Origin: a bacterium
Lineage (GTDB): Bacteria; Ratteibacteria; UBA8468; B48-G9; JAFGKM01
Assembly (NCBI GenBank): GCA_029548585.1
Contig: JAKPNC010000045.1
Coordinates: 1 to 5,156 of the forward strand
Reading direction: 5' to 3'
DNA length: 5,156 nt
A program made the translations under genes and the position numbers. Below, piece after piece: positions 1 to 5,156 of this stretch. Positions within the stretch are counted from its first letter, which is position 1, and each line of letters opens with the position of its first letter. The notes beneath the pieces were generated by a model. The model was not told the origin of the DNA. It worked only from the letters and a program-made list of their open reading frames with translations, and did no database searches.

Positions 1-2
1 TT

Positions 3-7
3 CTCCT
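3..7 (-). promoter_or_regulatory. Ribosome-binding site for a gene beginning just beyond the left edge
   Basis: The minus strand reads AGGAG four bases after the gspC stop codon, ending 2 nt from the window edge. It predicts a start codon within a few bases outside the window. By standard T2SS gene order the secretin gene gspD is the simplest guess (inference). Confidence 0.5.
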
Positions 8-11
8 GAAA

Positions 12-824
12 TTATTGGATGCGGTAGAGAAGGGTGTAAGGGAGGTTCTCCCTCAATACATGGACTGTGACTCTCCTTATGGCGTATTTCATGACTGTTT
101 CGTACGCATAAAGGGGTTTTTCGGGTGAGTCGAGGCTTATCGTGTTGATCCTTGTTATTATGTCGTTATTTTTGATCCCGAGCTTTTCCAGTATGCTTCC
201 AGCCTCTATACCCGTGACCATATAACCGCTGACTGAACCGTTTTCAATGGCAGGAACGGCTTTCAACCCGGAACCGGATGATATCTCTTTTCCCAGTTCA
301 AGAATGGATTCTTCAAGGCTTACGTCGTACTCAGAATCTGGATAGACACGCAGGGGAAAGACACCCCGCGTGGTTACCTCGAATTCCTGGAAACCGTATT
401 CCACCGTTATTGAGCTCTCCCCGATGGATTTAACGATAGCCGAATTGACCATGTCGCCTATTCTGTAAAAATCGGTTTCCTTGCTCCTTTTGTCTTCAAT
501 GACGGCGACGCTTTTTTCCTGGGATGAGGTTGAAAGAAGGGTGCCTTTAAGATCTATTGATTCTTCAAGGGGAGGCATCTTGACCACGGGCAGTGTTTCT
601 TTTGCCGGGCTGTCTTTGCCGGTCCCGTTTTTCGGGGTAGCGGGTGCCGGGGCGAAGAGGTTTCGCCTCATGATCGAAGGGTAATCACTGCAAAAAAGGC
701 AAGCCGCGGACAGCAAAAATGCCGCGACCAGGCATTTGAGCGACATGTCCAGGCGGGATGACAAGGGAAGATGACTTACCGTTTTGTCAACACGGTTCCC
801 GTGGATTCTGCCGATTATAGACAT
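12..824 (-). CDS. gspC: Type II secretion system protein GspC (inner-membrane, HR and PDZ domains)
   Basis: This 270-residue protein has the full GspC layout. A short cytoplasmic arm (1-28) is followed by one membrane helix (about 29-46, LVAAFLLSAACLF) and the family-typical RNLF just after it (54-57). A Pro/Lys-rich linker follows (58-85), then the periplasmic homology region (about 86-152: LKGTLLS, VAVIED, DFYRIGDMV, IVKSIGESSITVEY), and a C-terminal PDZ domain (about 186-269: AVPAIENGSVSGYMVTGI, LGIKNNDIITRINTISL). In known systems GspC sits in the inner membrane, and its HR domain contacts the N-domains of the secretin GspD, linking the inner-membrane platform to the outer-membrane pore; the PDZ domain helps handle substrates. 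The start is ATG at 824, with GGGG 7 nt upstream. A second ATG at 746 would give 244 residues but has a poorer ribosome site and almost no cytoplasmic arm. The gene begins 15 nt after the large surface-protein gene, so an operon is likely. The stop is TAA at 12-14. I see no defect. A different PDZ membrane protein is possible but less likely, given the combined HR, NLF and PDZ pattern. Confidence 0.88.
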   Translation of the reverse strand: MSIIGRIHGNRVDKTVSHLPLSSRLDMSLKCLVAAFLLSAACLFCSDYPSIMRRNLFAPAPATPKNGTGKDSPAKETLPVVKMPPLEESIDLKGTLLSTSSQEKSVAVIEDKRSKETDFYRIGDMVNSAIVKSIGESSITVEYGFQEFEVTTRGVFPLRVYPDSEYDVSLEESILELGKEISSGSGLKAVPAIENGSVSGYMVTGIEAGSILEKLGIKNNDIITRINTISLDSPEKPLYAYETVMKYAIRRVTVHVLRENLPYTLLYRIQ

Positions 825-831
825 GTGTGCG

Positions 832-835
832 CCCC
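832..835 (-). promoter_or_regulatory. Probable ribosome-binding site of gspC
   Basis: The minus strand reads GGGG 7 nt before the ATG at 824, within the 15-nt gap after the large gene's TAA. It is an atypical, short match, so translational coupling to the upstream gene may help. Confidence 0.45.
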
Positions 836-839
836 GCTG

Positions 840-3800
840 TTAGAATAAGCCTGCAATCCAGACCAGGGGTTTAAGCCCTATTCTGACGGTGGCCTTCATG
901 ATGCCCCTGTTCCTGATGAAGTCTGCCACGGGCGGGCTGTGCCTGTAATACCATCTAACAAAGGCCCTTCCTAATCTTCTTTTCATGAGGAAGTTGTCCC
1001 TGAATCTCTTTAGGGATATTACTTCCACCGCCATCTCCGTGCCATATACGGCGGTTGCTATGAAACATCCTCCGCCTGAACCGGGCTTGCCTTCAGGCTG
1101 GTCTTCGTTGAAGACGGCAACGGACCTCCTGACAGGATTGGATTCTGCAATCCCTGCCGCGGTATTTTTCTGAAGGTAGAGTTCGTAGAGGTATATCCCG
1201 GATTCCAGCCCGTTACTTGAGGGAAAGCCGCTGTCAAGCCTTTCGTAGTATATGTTGAAAGGGTTTTGCACCGACCACTGGGATGCGACTATAGTCTCTG
1301 CTTCCGTGCCGTCTTTCAGGAATGTTCTCTTTATCCGGAAAGTGTTTGCCCGCAGGTCAAAAGTATCGGGATTGTTGGGGTTGTATGAAAGGTCCGTCCA
1401 CTGCATGTCCACCGTGGATGTTCCGGGGGCAAGCCTGAAGTCTGTGGGAAGCTGGCTGTCCCTGAAAGCAAGTATTTTTGTTGTAACCTGGTTTGAAGGG
1501 AAAGTACCTTCGTTTCCTGCCTGGTCGTATATGATATTCACGCTGTATGTGTATTCTGTCCCTTCGCTCGGGTCGGGCCACTGGCGGTAATCAATGTACC
1601 ATGTCTGGTTTATGTCGGTTATGACTGCTATGACCTGGCCGTTTCTTATAACCTCGTACCTTACGAATGAGTCAGATGAAAGTGTTGTCGCGTTTGACCA
1701 GTCAAGCCTTATGTAGTCGTACTCGCTTTCTGCAACCAGGTTTATAGATCCTGTTCCGGAAGGATTGAAGATACCGGATTGGCATCTGGCGTAAGATGTG
1801 GAGGCTGTATCGTTTATGTCTACAAAAGGTATGGCTCTTGATCCCCAGGTGCTCCATGATAACTGGTTCAGGCCCCATCCCACTATGCCGGCGTCAAACG
1901 AGTCCCCGGGCGTGAAGGTTGAGGATGTCCTTATCGCCACGTAAAGGGTTGCGGGAAGGTTGACTGCGTTGGAAAATTGGAGTTGGTATCCCATGGGTGC
2001 GCCCGGCCAGGAAAGGTACCTGTATCTTCTTATCATGACCGGGCTTGAATAATCTATGTCTCCTGCCGGGGTGCTCCTGTAAACTACAAGCCCGCATTCC
2101 TTCAGGGCCTCCGTATCGAAATTTGTAATGTCGAACCAGCCCGTCGAGCCGTTGAAGTCGGGATAAAGCGGGTTGAAAGAGGCAAGGTCGTTGAGGTTGA
2201 AGTTGCCCCTGTCGTAGAATTCAACCGTTATTCCTTCTATCCTTACGGTCTTATTTGAGCCGTTATCGTCAAGCTCAAGCTTGAAGAGCGGGGTGGGTGC
2301 GCTTGAGGCGGTCAGCCCGGGATTTCCCGGTCCTGTCAGCGAGGTTATCCTGGTGAATACGTTGCCCGTCATCTCCCCGCTTATTATCGGCAGGGTGTTG
2401 TAAGCCTGTTTTCCCACGGCCGTTGTCCAGAGTCCTTCACGCGGCACCTTTATACGGAACCTTGAGCCGTAGCTCATGAATTCGCTGGTTCTTAAAGAGA
2501 TGAAGAAATCCGTGCCTCTGTACCCGTACTTGTTTTCCGCCGTGCCTCCGTGGGGGTATTCAAACTGGCTTACAAAATCGAAGGGGTATAAGAGTCCCTG
2601 GTCGGTTGCCCATGCCTGGAGAACGAGTGTCGTGGAGTACTTGTTTACCATCGTGCCCAGGTCAGCGTCGAAGACATTGCCTTCGTATATCCATGGGGTT
2701 GAGCTTACGGGAATCAGTGTGTCTTCCGCGTCGAAGCTTCCCGACCTGCCAGTTGCTTTATTGTCTCTCCATAGAGTCAGACCCGAAAGGATGTCGTCGC
2801 TAAGGGGGGCAAGGTCGACGGAAGGATCAAAATTCTCGATCGAGAGCACTTCAACCTTTATGCTCTGGAGTTTTGTTGCGCTGAAGTCGTACCTGGCGCC
2901 GCCGGAGGCAATGTTTATGCCTATGGCCGGGATGACGTTGTAAGTCATGTCGGCTTCTGCAGATATCTCGACAGGATCCACTCTTTCCTGGGAGACGTTC
3001 TCGAGATATAGGTTGTTAAAGAGTGTTTTAACCTGGCCTTCCTTGATGCCGGCATGCATTATGGGTATTCCGACAGGACCGAATCCTATATCTCCTTCTT
3101 TTATCCATATCTTGTAATCCTGCCCCATCTTTTGCCTGTACCCTTCTTCAGAATAATCGCTTCTTTCTTCTATTACTACGAAATAATCGTCAACGTTGGG
3201 AGTTTCAAGATTCCCCTCGAGCAAATCGTTCATAAATATGGCCAGTGTCCACTGGGTTGTCGTCTCCTGCGTGAAGTTGCCTATGGGAGTGACGATACTG
3301 GCATCAACGGCAGGATCCCATATGCCGTCATTGTTGGAGTCTCTCCATATGGTAATCCCATGGGGGCCCGATTGGTCGTCTCCAAGCCTGAAGGTCTTGT
3401 TGGGATTAAAGTGTTCCGCTCCCGAAGCTCCTGCTGTTACTGTAAGGGTGATGCTTGAAAGTACGTCGGTGCTGTACGTGGGTGTCTGGCTTCCGTTTGC
3501 CTGCGCGTTTCTCTGCGAAGCCGCTATGGACAGAATCGCCGTCCTTGTTTCCCATGGGATTACCTGTGGCACGCTTCTCGAGAAAGAGACGGGGGCTACA
3601 TCGTACTGGTTCCTGTCATACCTCGGCCTGATCTGTTCTCCCGGCTGCAACTGGTTGTAGGTCGGGTAATCAGGCTGTTCGAGAGCATGGTTATTGGAGC
3701 TCTGCGGCATGATATCGGTAACGAGAAGTTCGCAGGTGATCGGGTTTGTTGTTACGGCATTGTTTATTACGTCTGCCGGGTTTGGAGCAGGCAACGGAGA

Positions 3801-4349
3801 CGGATTTACCGTAACATCTCCAGCGGTTACGCTGAAGGTGGAAGATGTTCCGTTGGGAGTAAAATCAAGTGTTCTTATTGCTATGAAGTAAAAGCCGGCG
3901 TTTGCCTGTGCCAGCGGTATCAATGGAGGGTTCTGAATGTCTATCCTGGTAGGCCCGTTGACAGGCGGCTCGTCGTTACCGGAGTAAGAGAAACCTGTCA
4001 CCCCGATGATCTCTCCGAACCTGTCGGTGATGACTATGGAATCTATATAAAGACTGCCTGTTATGTTAACCGTTATGCCGGTAAGCCTCTGGGCCGGGGT
4101 CGGATCTGCAGGAGCAGGCGGGTTATTCGAACGGGCGATGTTAAGCCCCATAATGATGACGTAGCCCTCGGAGAATGCATCCTCCCCGATAACGGAATAG
4201 TAGGGATGCCTGGGGCTGTTGGATGTATTCGGAAGTATCCCCTGGTTTGGAATGGTCAGGTTGGTGAGAGTATTAGTTATGATATTTGCTCTCAGGCTGA
4301 AGGCGGACAGAATGAATAGCGACAGCAAAACAATAGCAAGTTTTTTCAT
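840..4349 (-). CDS. Large secreted multi-domain beta protein with FN3-like domains and CFI-box C-terminal tail
   Basis: The protein has 1169 residues. The start is ATG at 4349: it has a strong GAGGAGAGG ribosome site and begins a clean Sec signal peptide (MKKLAIVLLSLFILSAFSLRA, cleavage near 18-21, no lipobox Cys). The frame is open further up to a TTG at 4448, but that extension would bury the signal peptide. Four divergent Ig-like beta modules follow at about 64-182, 269-416, 472-636 and 687-822. Each opens with an 'SITV'-like strand and closes with a 'YFIAIRT..F..G..F' pattern; module 2 carries an EF-hand-like loop D337-x-N339-x-D341-G-x-x-D345. Two FN3-like domains follow (about 865-958 and 966-1080), then a Gly-rich linker (GKPGSGGG, 1087-1094) and the CFI-box tail (1095-1169). 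No catalytic motif is visible. A role as an exported surface, adhesion or scaffold protein is inferred. It lies 15 nt upstream of gspC, so it may be a substrate or partner of that secretion system. No specific function is recognised. Confidence 0.9.
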   Translation of the reverse strand: MKKLAIVLLSLFILSAFSLRANIITNTLTNLTIPNQGILPNTSNSPRHPYYSVIGEDAFSEGYVIIMGLNIARSNNPPAPADPTPAQRLTGITVNITGSLYIDSIVITDRFGEIIGVTGFSYSGNDEPPVNGPTRIDIQNPPLIPLAQANAGFYFIAIRTLDFTPNGTSSTFSVTAGDVTVNPSPLPAPNPADVINNAVTTNPITCELLVTDIMPQSSNNHALEQPDYPTYNQLQPGEQIRPRYDRNQYDVAPVSFSRSVPQVIPWETRTAILSIAASQRNAQANGSQTPTYSTDVLSSITLTVTAGASGAEHFNPNKTFRLGDDQSGPHGITIWRDSNNDGIWDPAVDASIVTPIGNFTQETTTQWTLAIFMNDLLEGNLETPNVDDYFVVIEERSDYSEEGYRQKMGQDYKIWIKEGDIGFGPVGIPIMHAGIKEGQVKTLFNNLYLENVSQERVDPVEISAEADMTYNVIPAIGINIASGGARYDFSATKLQSIKVEVLSIENFDPSVDLAPLSDDILSGLTLWRDNKATGRSGSFDAEDTLIPVSSTPWIYEGNVFDADLGTMVNKYSTTLVLQAWATDQGLLYPFDFVSQFEYPHGGTAENKYGYRGTDFFISLRTSEFMSYGSRFRIKVPREGLWTTAVGKQAYNTLPIISGEMTGNVFTRITSLTGPGNPGLTASSAPTPLFKLELDDNGSNKTVRIEGITVEFYDRGNFNLNDLASFNPLYPDFNGSTGWFDITNFDTEALKECGLVVYRSTPAGDIDYSSPVMIRRYRYLSWPGAPMGYQLQFSNAVNLPATLYVAIRTSSTFTPGDSFDAGIVGWGLNQLSWSTWGSRAIPFVDINDTASTSYARCQSGIFNPSGTGSINLVAESEYDYIRLDWSNATTLSSDSFVRYEVIRNGQVIAVITDINQTWYIDYRQWPDPSEGTEYTYSVNIIYDQAGNEGTFPSNQVTTKILAFRDSQLPTDFRLAPGTSTVDMQWTDLSYNPNNPDTFDLRANTFRIKRTFLKDGTEAETIVASQWSVQNPFNIYYERLDSGFPSSNGLESGIYLYELYLQKNTAAGIAESNPVRRSVAVFNEDQPEGKPGSGGGCFIATAVYGTEMAVEVISLKRFRDNFLMKRRLGRAFVRWYYRHSPPVADFIRNRGIMKATVRIGLKPLVWIAGLF
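843..1067 (-). repeat. CFI-box tail, copy A (end of the large protein)
   Basis: This encodes residues 1095-1169 of the large protein, starting at the Cys of CFIATAVYGT and ending at GLF before TAA. It aligns without gaps, at an offset of 3675 nt, with the tail of the upstream gene. Conserved blocks are CFIATAVYGT, RFRDN, GRAFV, WYYRHSPPVADFIR and KATVR-GLKP. It is rich in Arg/Lys and aromatics and lacks a plain hydrophobic helix with a basic tail, so it is not a PEP-CTERM or LPxTG type anchor. The motif is known as the CFI-box C-terminal domain; its mechanism is not established to my knowledge. Confidence 0.85.
1110..1454 (-). other. Fibronectin type III-like domain 2 of the large protein (divergent)
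   Basis: Residues about 966-1080. PTDFRLAPGTSTVDMQWTDL, TFRIKRTFLKDGTEAE and GIYLYELYLQKNTAAGIAES follow the FN3 strand order, with a long insert between the B and C strands and a weaker Tyr corner. It leads directly into the Gly-rich linker ahead of the CFI-box. Confidence 0.5.
1476..1757 (-). other. Fibronectin type III-like domain 1 of the large protein
   Basis: Residues about 865-958. The pattern IRLDWSNA, SFVRYEVIRNGQVIAVI, TWYIDY, GTEYTYSVNIIYDQAGNEG and SNQVT is the usual FN3 order: a Trp in the B strand, then 'Y.V.RnG', then 'Y.Y.V...D..GN.S'. FN3 domains are typical spacers or binding modules in exported bacterial proteins. Confidence 0.7.
1884..2291 (-). repeat. Ig-like beta module 4 of the large protein
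   Basis: Residues about 687-822. Strands are PLFKLELDDNG, VRIEGITVEFYD, GLVVYRSTPAGDIDYSS, ATLYVAIRTSSTF and GDSFDAGI. The YRSTPAGDID segment sits where module 2 has its Asp loop. Boundaries are approximate. Confidence 0.5.
2442..2936 (-). repeat. Ig-like beta module 3 of the large protein
   Basis: Residues about 472-636. Strands are VIPAIGINIAS, KLQSIKVEVLSIE, GLTLWRDNKATG, TDFFISLRTSEF and SRFRIKVP. It shares the WRD turn with module 2, but its loop is expanded (RSGSFDAED) and has lost the regular Asp spacing. Boundaries are approximate. Confidence 0.55.
3102..3545 (-). repeat. Ig-like beta module 2 of the large protein, with EF-hand-like loop
   Basis: Residues about 269-416. Strands are RTAILSIAAS, VLSSITLTVTAG, GITIWRDSNNDGIWD and DDYFVVIEERSDYS. 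The Asp/Asn pattern at 337, 339, 341 and 345 (plus D349) matches the spacing of a calcium-binding DxNxDGxxD loop of the dockerin/EF-hand kind, so calcium binding is plausible. Boundaries are approximate. Confidence 0.55.
3804..4160 (-). repeat. Ig-like beta module 1 of the large protein
   Basis: Residues about 64-182. Opening strands are VIIMGLNIA and RLTGITVNITG; closing strands are GFYFIAIRTLDF and TFSVTAGDV. It is the first of four divergent copies recognised by eye from the same strand order. Boundaries are approximate and there is no clear Asp-rich loop in this copy. Confidence 0.5.
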
Positions 4350-4356
4350 GTAATAT

Positions 4357-4365
4357 CCTCTCCTC
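4357..4365 (-). promoter_or_regulatory. Ribosome-binding site of the large surface-protein gene
   Basis: The minus strand reads GAGGAGAGG followed by a 7-nt spacer and ATG at 4349. This purine run decides the start in favour of 4349 over the TTG at 4448. Confidence 0.8.
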
Positions 4366-4393
4366 TTTATTGTCCGATTCGCGTTTTCTGCAA

Positions 4394-4432
4394 ACCCTGA
4401 AACCTTTCTCTTTGCTTTAAGGTTTGCCGGGT
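4394..4432 (-). other. Inverted repeat in the leader of the large gene
   Basis: AAACCTT at 4400-4406 and AAGGTTT at 4419-4425 form a perfect 7-bp stem with a 12-nt loop. ACCC (4394-4397) and GGGT (4429-4432) extend it across a small internal loop. No T-run follows on the minus strand, so it is not a standard terminator. It lies about 45 nt upstream of the ATG and could be leader RNA structure or chance. Confidence 0.3.
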
Positions 4433-4471
4433 GTTTTCCATTTTTCAATTTCTGCCTGAACCCTCAAAACT

Positions 4472-4504
4472 CACGGGCAAGGCGTATCTTTCTTTCTGCC
4501 CACG
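4472..4504 (-). terminator. Weak hairpin after the upstream CFI-box gene
   Basis: On the minus strand CGTGGGCA (4504-4497) can pair with TGCCCGTG (4479-4472): six Watson-Crick pairs and two G-T wobbles around a 17-nt loop. Only a TTTT follows (4469-4466). It sits 8 nt past the TGA. It could be a leaky terminator or an RNA end stabiliser, but the long loop and short T-run make this doubtful. Confidence 0.25.
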
Positions 4505-4511
4505 GCTGATA

Positions 4512-5156
4512 TCAGCGGAACAAACCGGATATCCAAAAAATGGGCTTAAGACCCACCCTGACTGTGGCCTTGATAACCGACCTGTGCCTGATGAAATCTG
4601 CCACGGGCGGGCTGTGCCTGTAATACCATTTGACAAAGGCCCTTCCTGCGGTGTTCTTCATGAGGCGGTTATCCCTGAATCTCCTGAGCGCAACCACTTC
4701 CGTGGCCATCTTTGTTCCGTAGACGGCGGTTGCTATGAAACAGTCGCTGCCGTTGCCGGGGTTGAAGATAGGAACCCCGAAGGTGAAGTAGTTGAGCTTT
4801 CCAAGGTACGTGACCTTTACCGTTACAAACCCGATGGGCTGGGCGAGGTTGGTATCTTCCCTTTCGGTTATTTCAAGCTGTGTCCATTCCCTCGTGTCCG
4901 AGTTCCACTGGTAGACGTTGAGATCTTCTATCCTTTTTTCCCCGGCGGCATCCAGGTCGGCCTGGTACACGGGTATCCTGACCAATATGTGCTGTCCGGG
5001 AAGAACTTCAACGTCCTCGGCAGAGAGTCCGTAAACATTTGCAAATCCCGCAAGTCCGGGATGCTCCGGCGCCAGGGCCGGGTCGATTATCCCGAAATTC
5101 AAGTCAGCCGGCAGGGTTCCAGTCAGTGAGTTTGCCGGTATGACCGCTTCAAATCC
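4512..5156 (-). CDS. C-terminal part of a CFI-box surface protein (5' end outside the window)
   Basis: The frame is open to the right edge of the window with no stop. The visible 214 residues are therefore the C-terminal part of a longer protein, and an apparent TTG start at 5102 is just an internal Leu codon. Fragment residues 1-50 (AVIPANSLTGTLPADLNFGI, VYGLSAEDVEVLPG) look like an extracellular beta region. Residues about 54-128 (GQHILVRIPV, IEDLNVYQWNSDTREWTQLE, VTVKVTYLGKLNYFTFGVP) resemble the beta-sandwich modules found near the ends of bacterial surface proteins, where a 'vyxWd..txxWtxl' strand pair precedes a 'vtxxVxxls.F' strand. A short linker (NPGNGSD) leads to the CFI-box tail from C139 (CFIATAVYGT) to the end, stopping at TGA 4512-4514. 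The tail is 57/75 identical to that of the downstream large protein, with one extra terminal Arg. It is probably a paralogue in tail only; the upstream domains do not align. Function is unknown; export is inferred. Confidence 0.85.
   Translation of the reverse strand, partial: GFEAVIPANSLTGTLPADLNFGIIDPALAPEHPGLAGFANVYGLSAEDVEVLPGQHILVRIPVYQADLDAAGEKRIEDLNVYQWNSDTREWTQLEITEREDTNLAQPIGFVTVKVTYLGKLNYFTFGVPIFNPGNGSDCFIATAVYGTKMATEVVALRRFRDNRLMKNTAGRAFVKWYYRHSPPVADFIRHRSVIKATVRVGLKPIFWISGLFR
4515..4742 (-). repeat. CFI-box tail, copy B (end of the partial upstream protein)
   Basis: This is the second copy of the shared tail, 76 residues from the Cys codon at 4740-4742 to a terminal Arg absent from copy A. 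The 33 bases at 4597-4629 are identical to 922-954, as are the 20 bases at 4723-4742 and 1048-1067, which cover the start of the motif. Differences cluster in the segment after FRDN (RLMKNTAG here, FLMKRRLG in copy A) and near the end (IFWIS against LVWIA). Confidence 0.85.

Noticed and set aside
843..1067. Reading the shared tails as a mobile element or insertion target.
   Set aside because: There are no terminal inverted repeats, target duplications or transposase. The repeat lies wholly inside coding frames and ends at the stop codons.
3054..4319. Plus-strand open frames opposite the N-terminal half of the large gene (134, 154 and 210 codons).
   Set aside because: They overlap one another and the large gene, lack ribosome sites and show no domain pattern.
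4368..4394. Possible promoter on the minus strand (TTTGCA with a 17-nt spacer to AATAAA, or similar).
   Set aside because: The match to consensus is weak, and the -10-like bases overlap or abut the ribosome-binding site, leaving no room for a leader.
4367..4441. A 24-codon leader reading frame on the minus strand (ATG at 4441, TAA at 4367-4369).
   Set aside because: The only purine cluster upstream (AGGCAG) is too far away, its peptide is an unremarkable basic sequence, and it overlaps the inverted repeat. It is probably chance.
4350..4448. N-terminal extension of the large protein to a TTG at 4448.
   Set aside because: It would put 33 basic, low-complexity residues ahead of a textbook signal peptide, uses TTG, and lacks a good ribosome site. 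The ATG at 4349 has GAGGAGAGG 7 nt upstream.
4512..5102. Treating the partial gene as a complete 196-residue protein starting with TTG at 5102.
   Set aside because: The frame stays open to the window edge with similar protein character, there is no ribosome site before 5102, and no signal peptide follows it.
4431..5129. A long plus-strand open frame of 232 codons, opposite the partial gene.
   Set aside because: It is antisense to a frame with clear homologous content (CFI-box, beta strands). Its translation shows no coherent domain and it crosses the gap between genes, so it is a shadow of codon bias.

Overview
The window carries three genes, all on the minus strand and read right to left. 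They look like the front end of a type II secretion (T2SS) locus in a diderm bacterium. In transcription order they are: the 3' end of a secreted or surface protein (4512-5156, cut by the window edge), a large 1169-residue secreted multi-domain beta protein (840-4349), and a GspC-family inner-membrane T2SS protein (12-824). The plus strand shows only shadow reading frames.

The two upstream proteins differ over most of their length but end in the same roughly 75-residue tail. It begins with CFIATAVYGT and contains an FRDN block and a YYRHSPPVADFIR block. This is the C-terminal element known as the CFI-box, seen at the end of many predicted surface proteins. The tails are 57/75 identical in protein (counted by hand) and align without gaps in DNA at a constant offset of 3675 nt, including 33 identical consecutive bases. 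The large protein has a Sec signal peptide, four divergent copies of an Ig-like beta module (one with an EF-hand-like DxNxDGxxD loop), two fibronectin-III-like domains, a Gly-rich linker and the CFI-box tail.

The stop codon of the large gene and the gspC start are 15 nt apart, so these two are very probably co-transcribed. A Shine-Dalgarno-like AGGAG lies just after gspC at the window edge, so another gene follows, most simply the secretin gspD (inference). The 162-nt gap at 4350-4511 is the only sizeable non-coding stretch. It holds a strong ribosome-binding site and two modest inverted repeats but no convincing promoter.

Working idea (inference): the CFI-box proteins are substrates or surface partners of the T2SS encoded next to them, and the shared tail is a sorting or processing signal. 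The taxon cannot be fixed from this sequence. GspC implies an outer membrane, and CFI-box/FN3 surface proteins are frequent in uncultured diderm lineages, but I cannot name a phylum.
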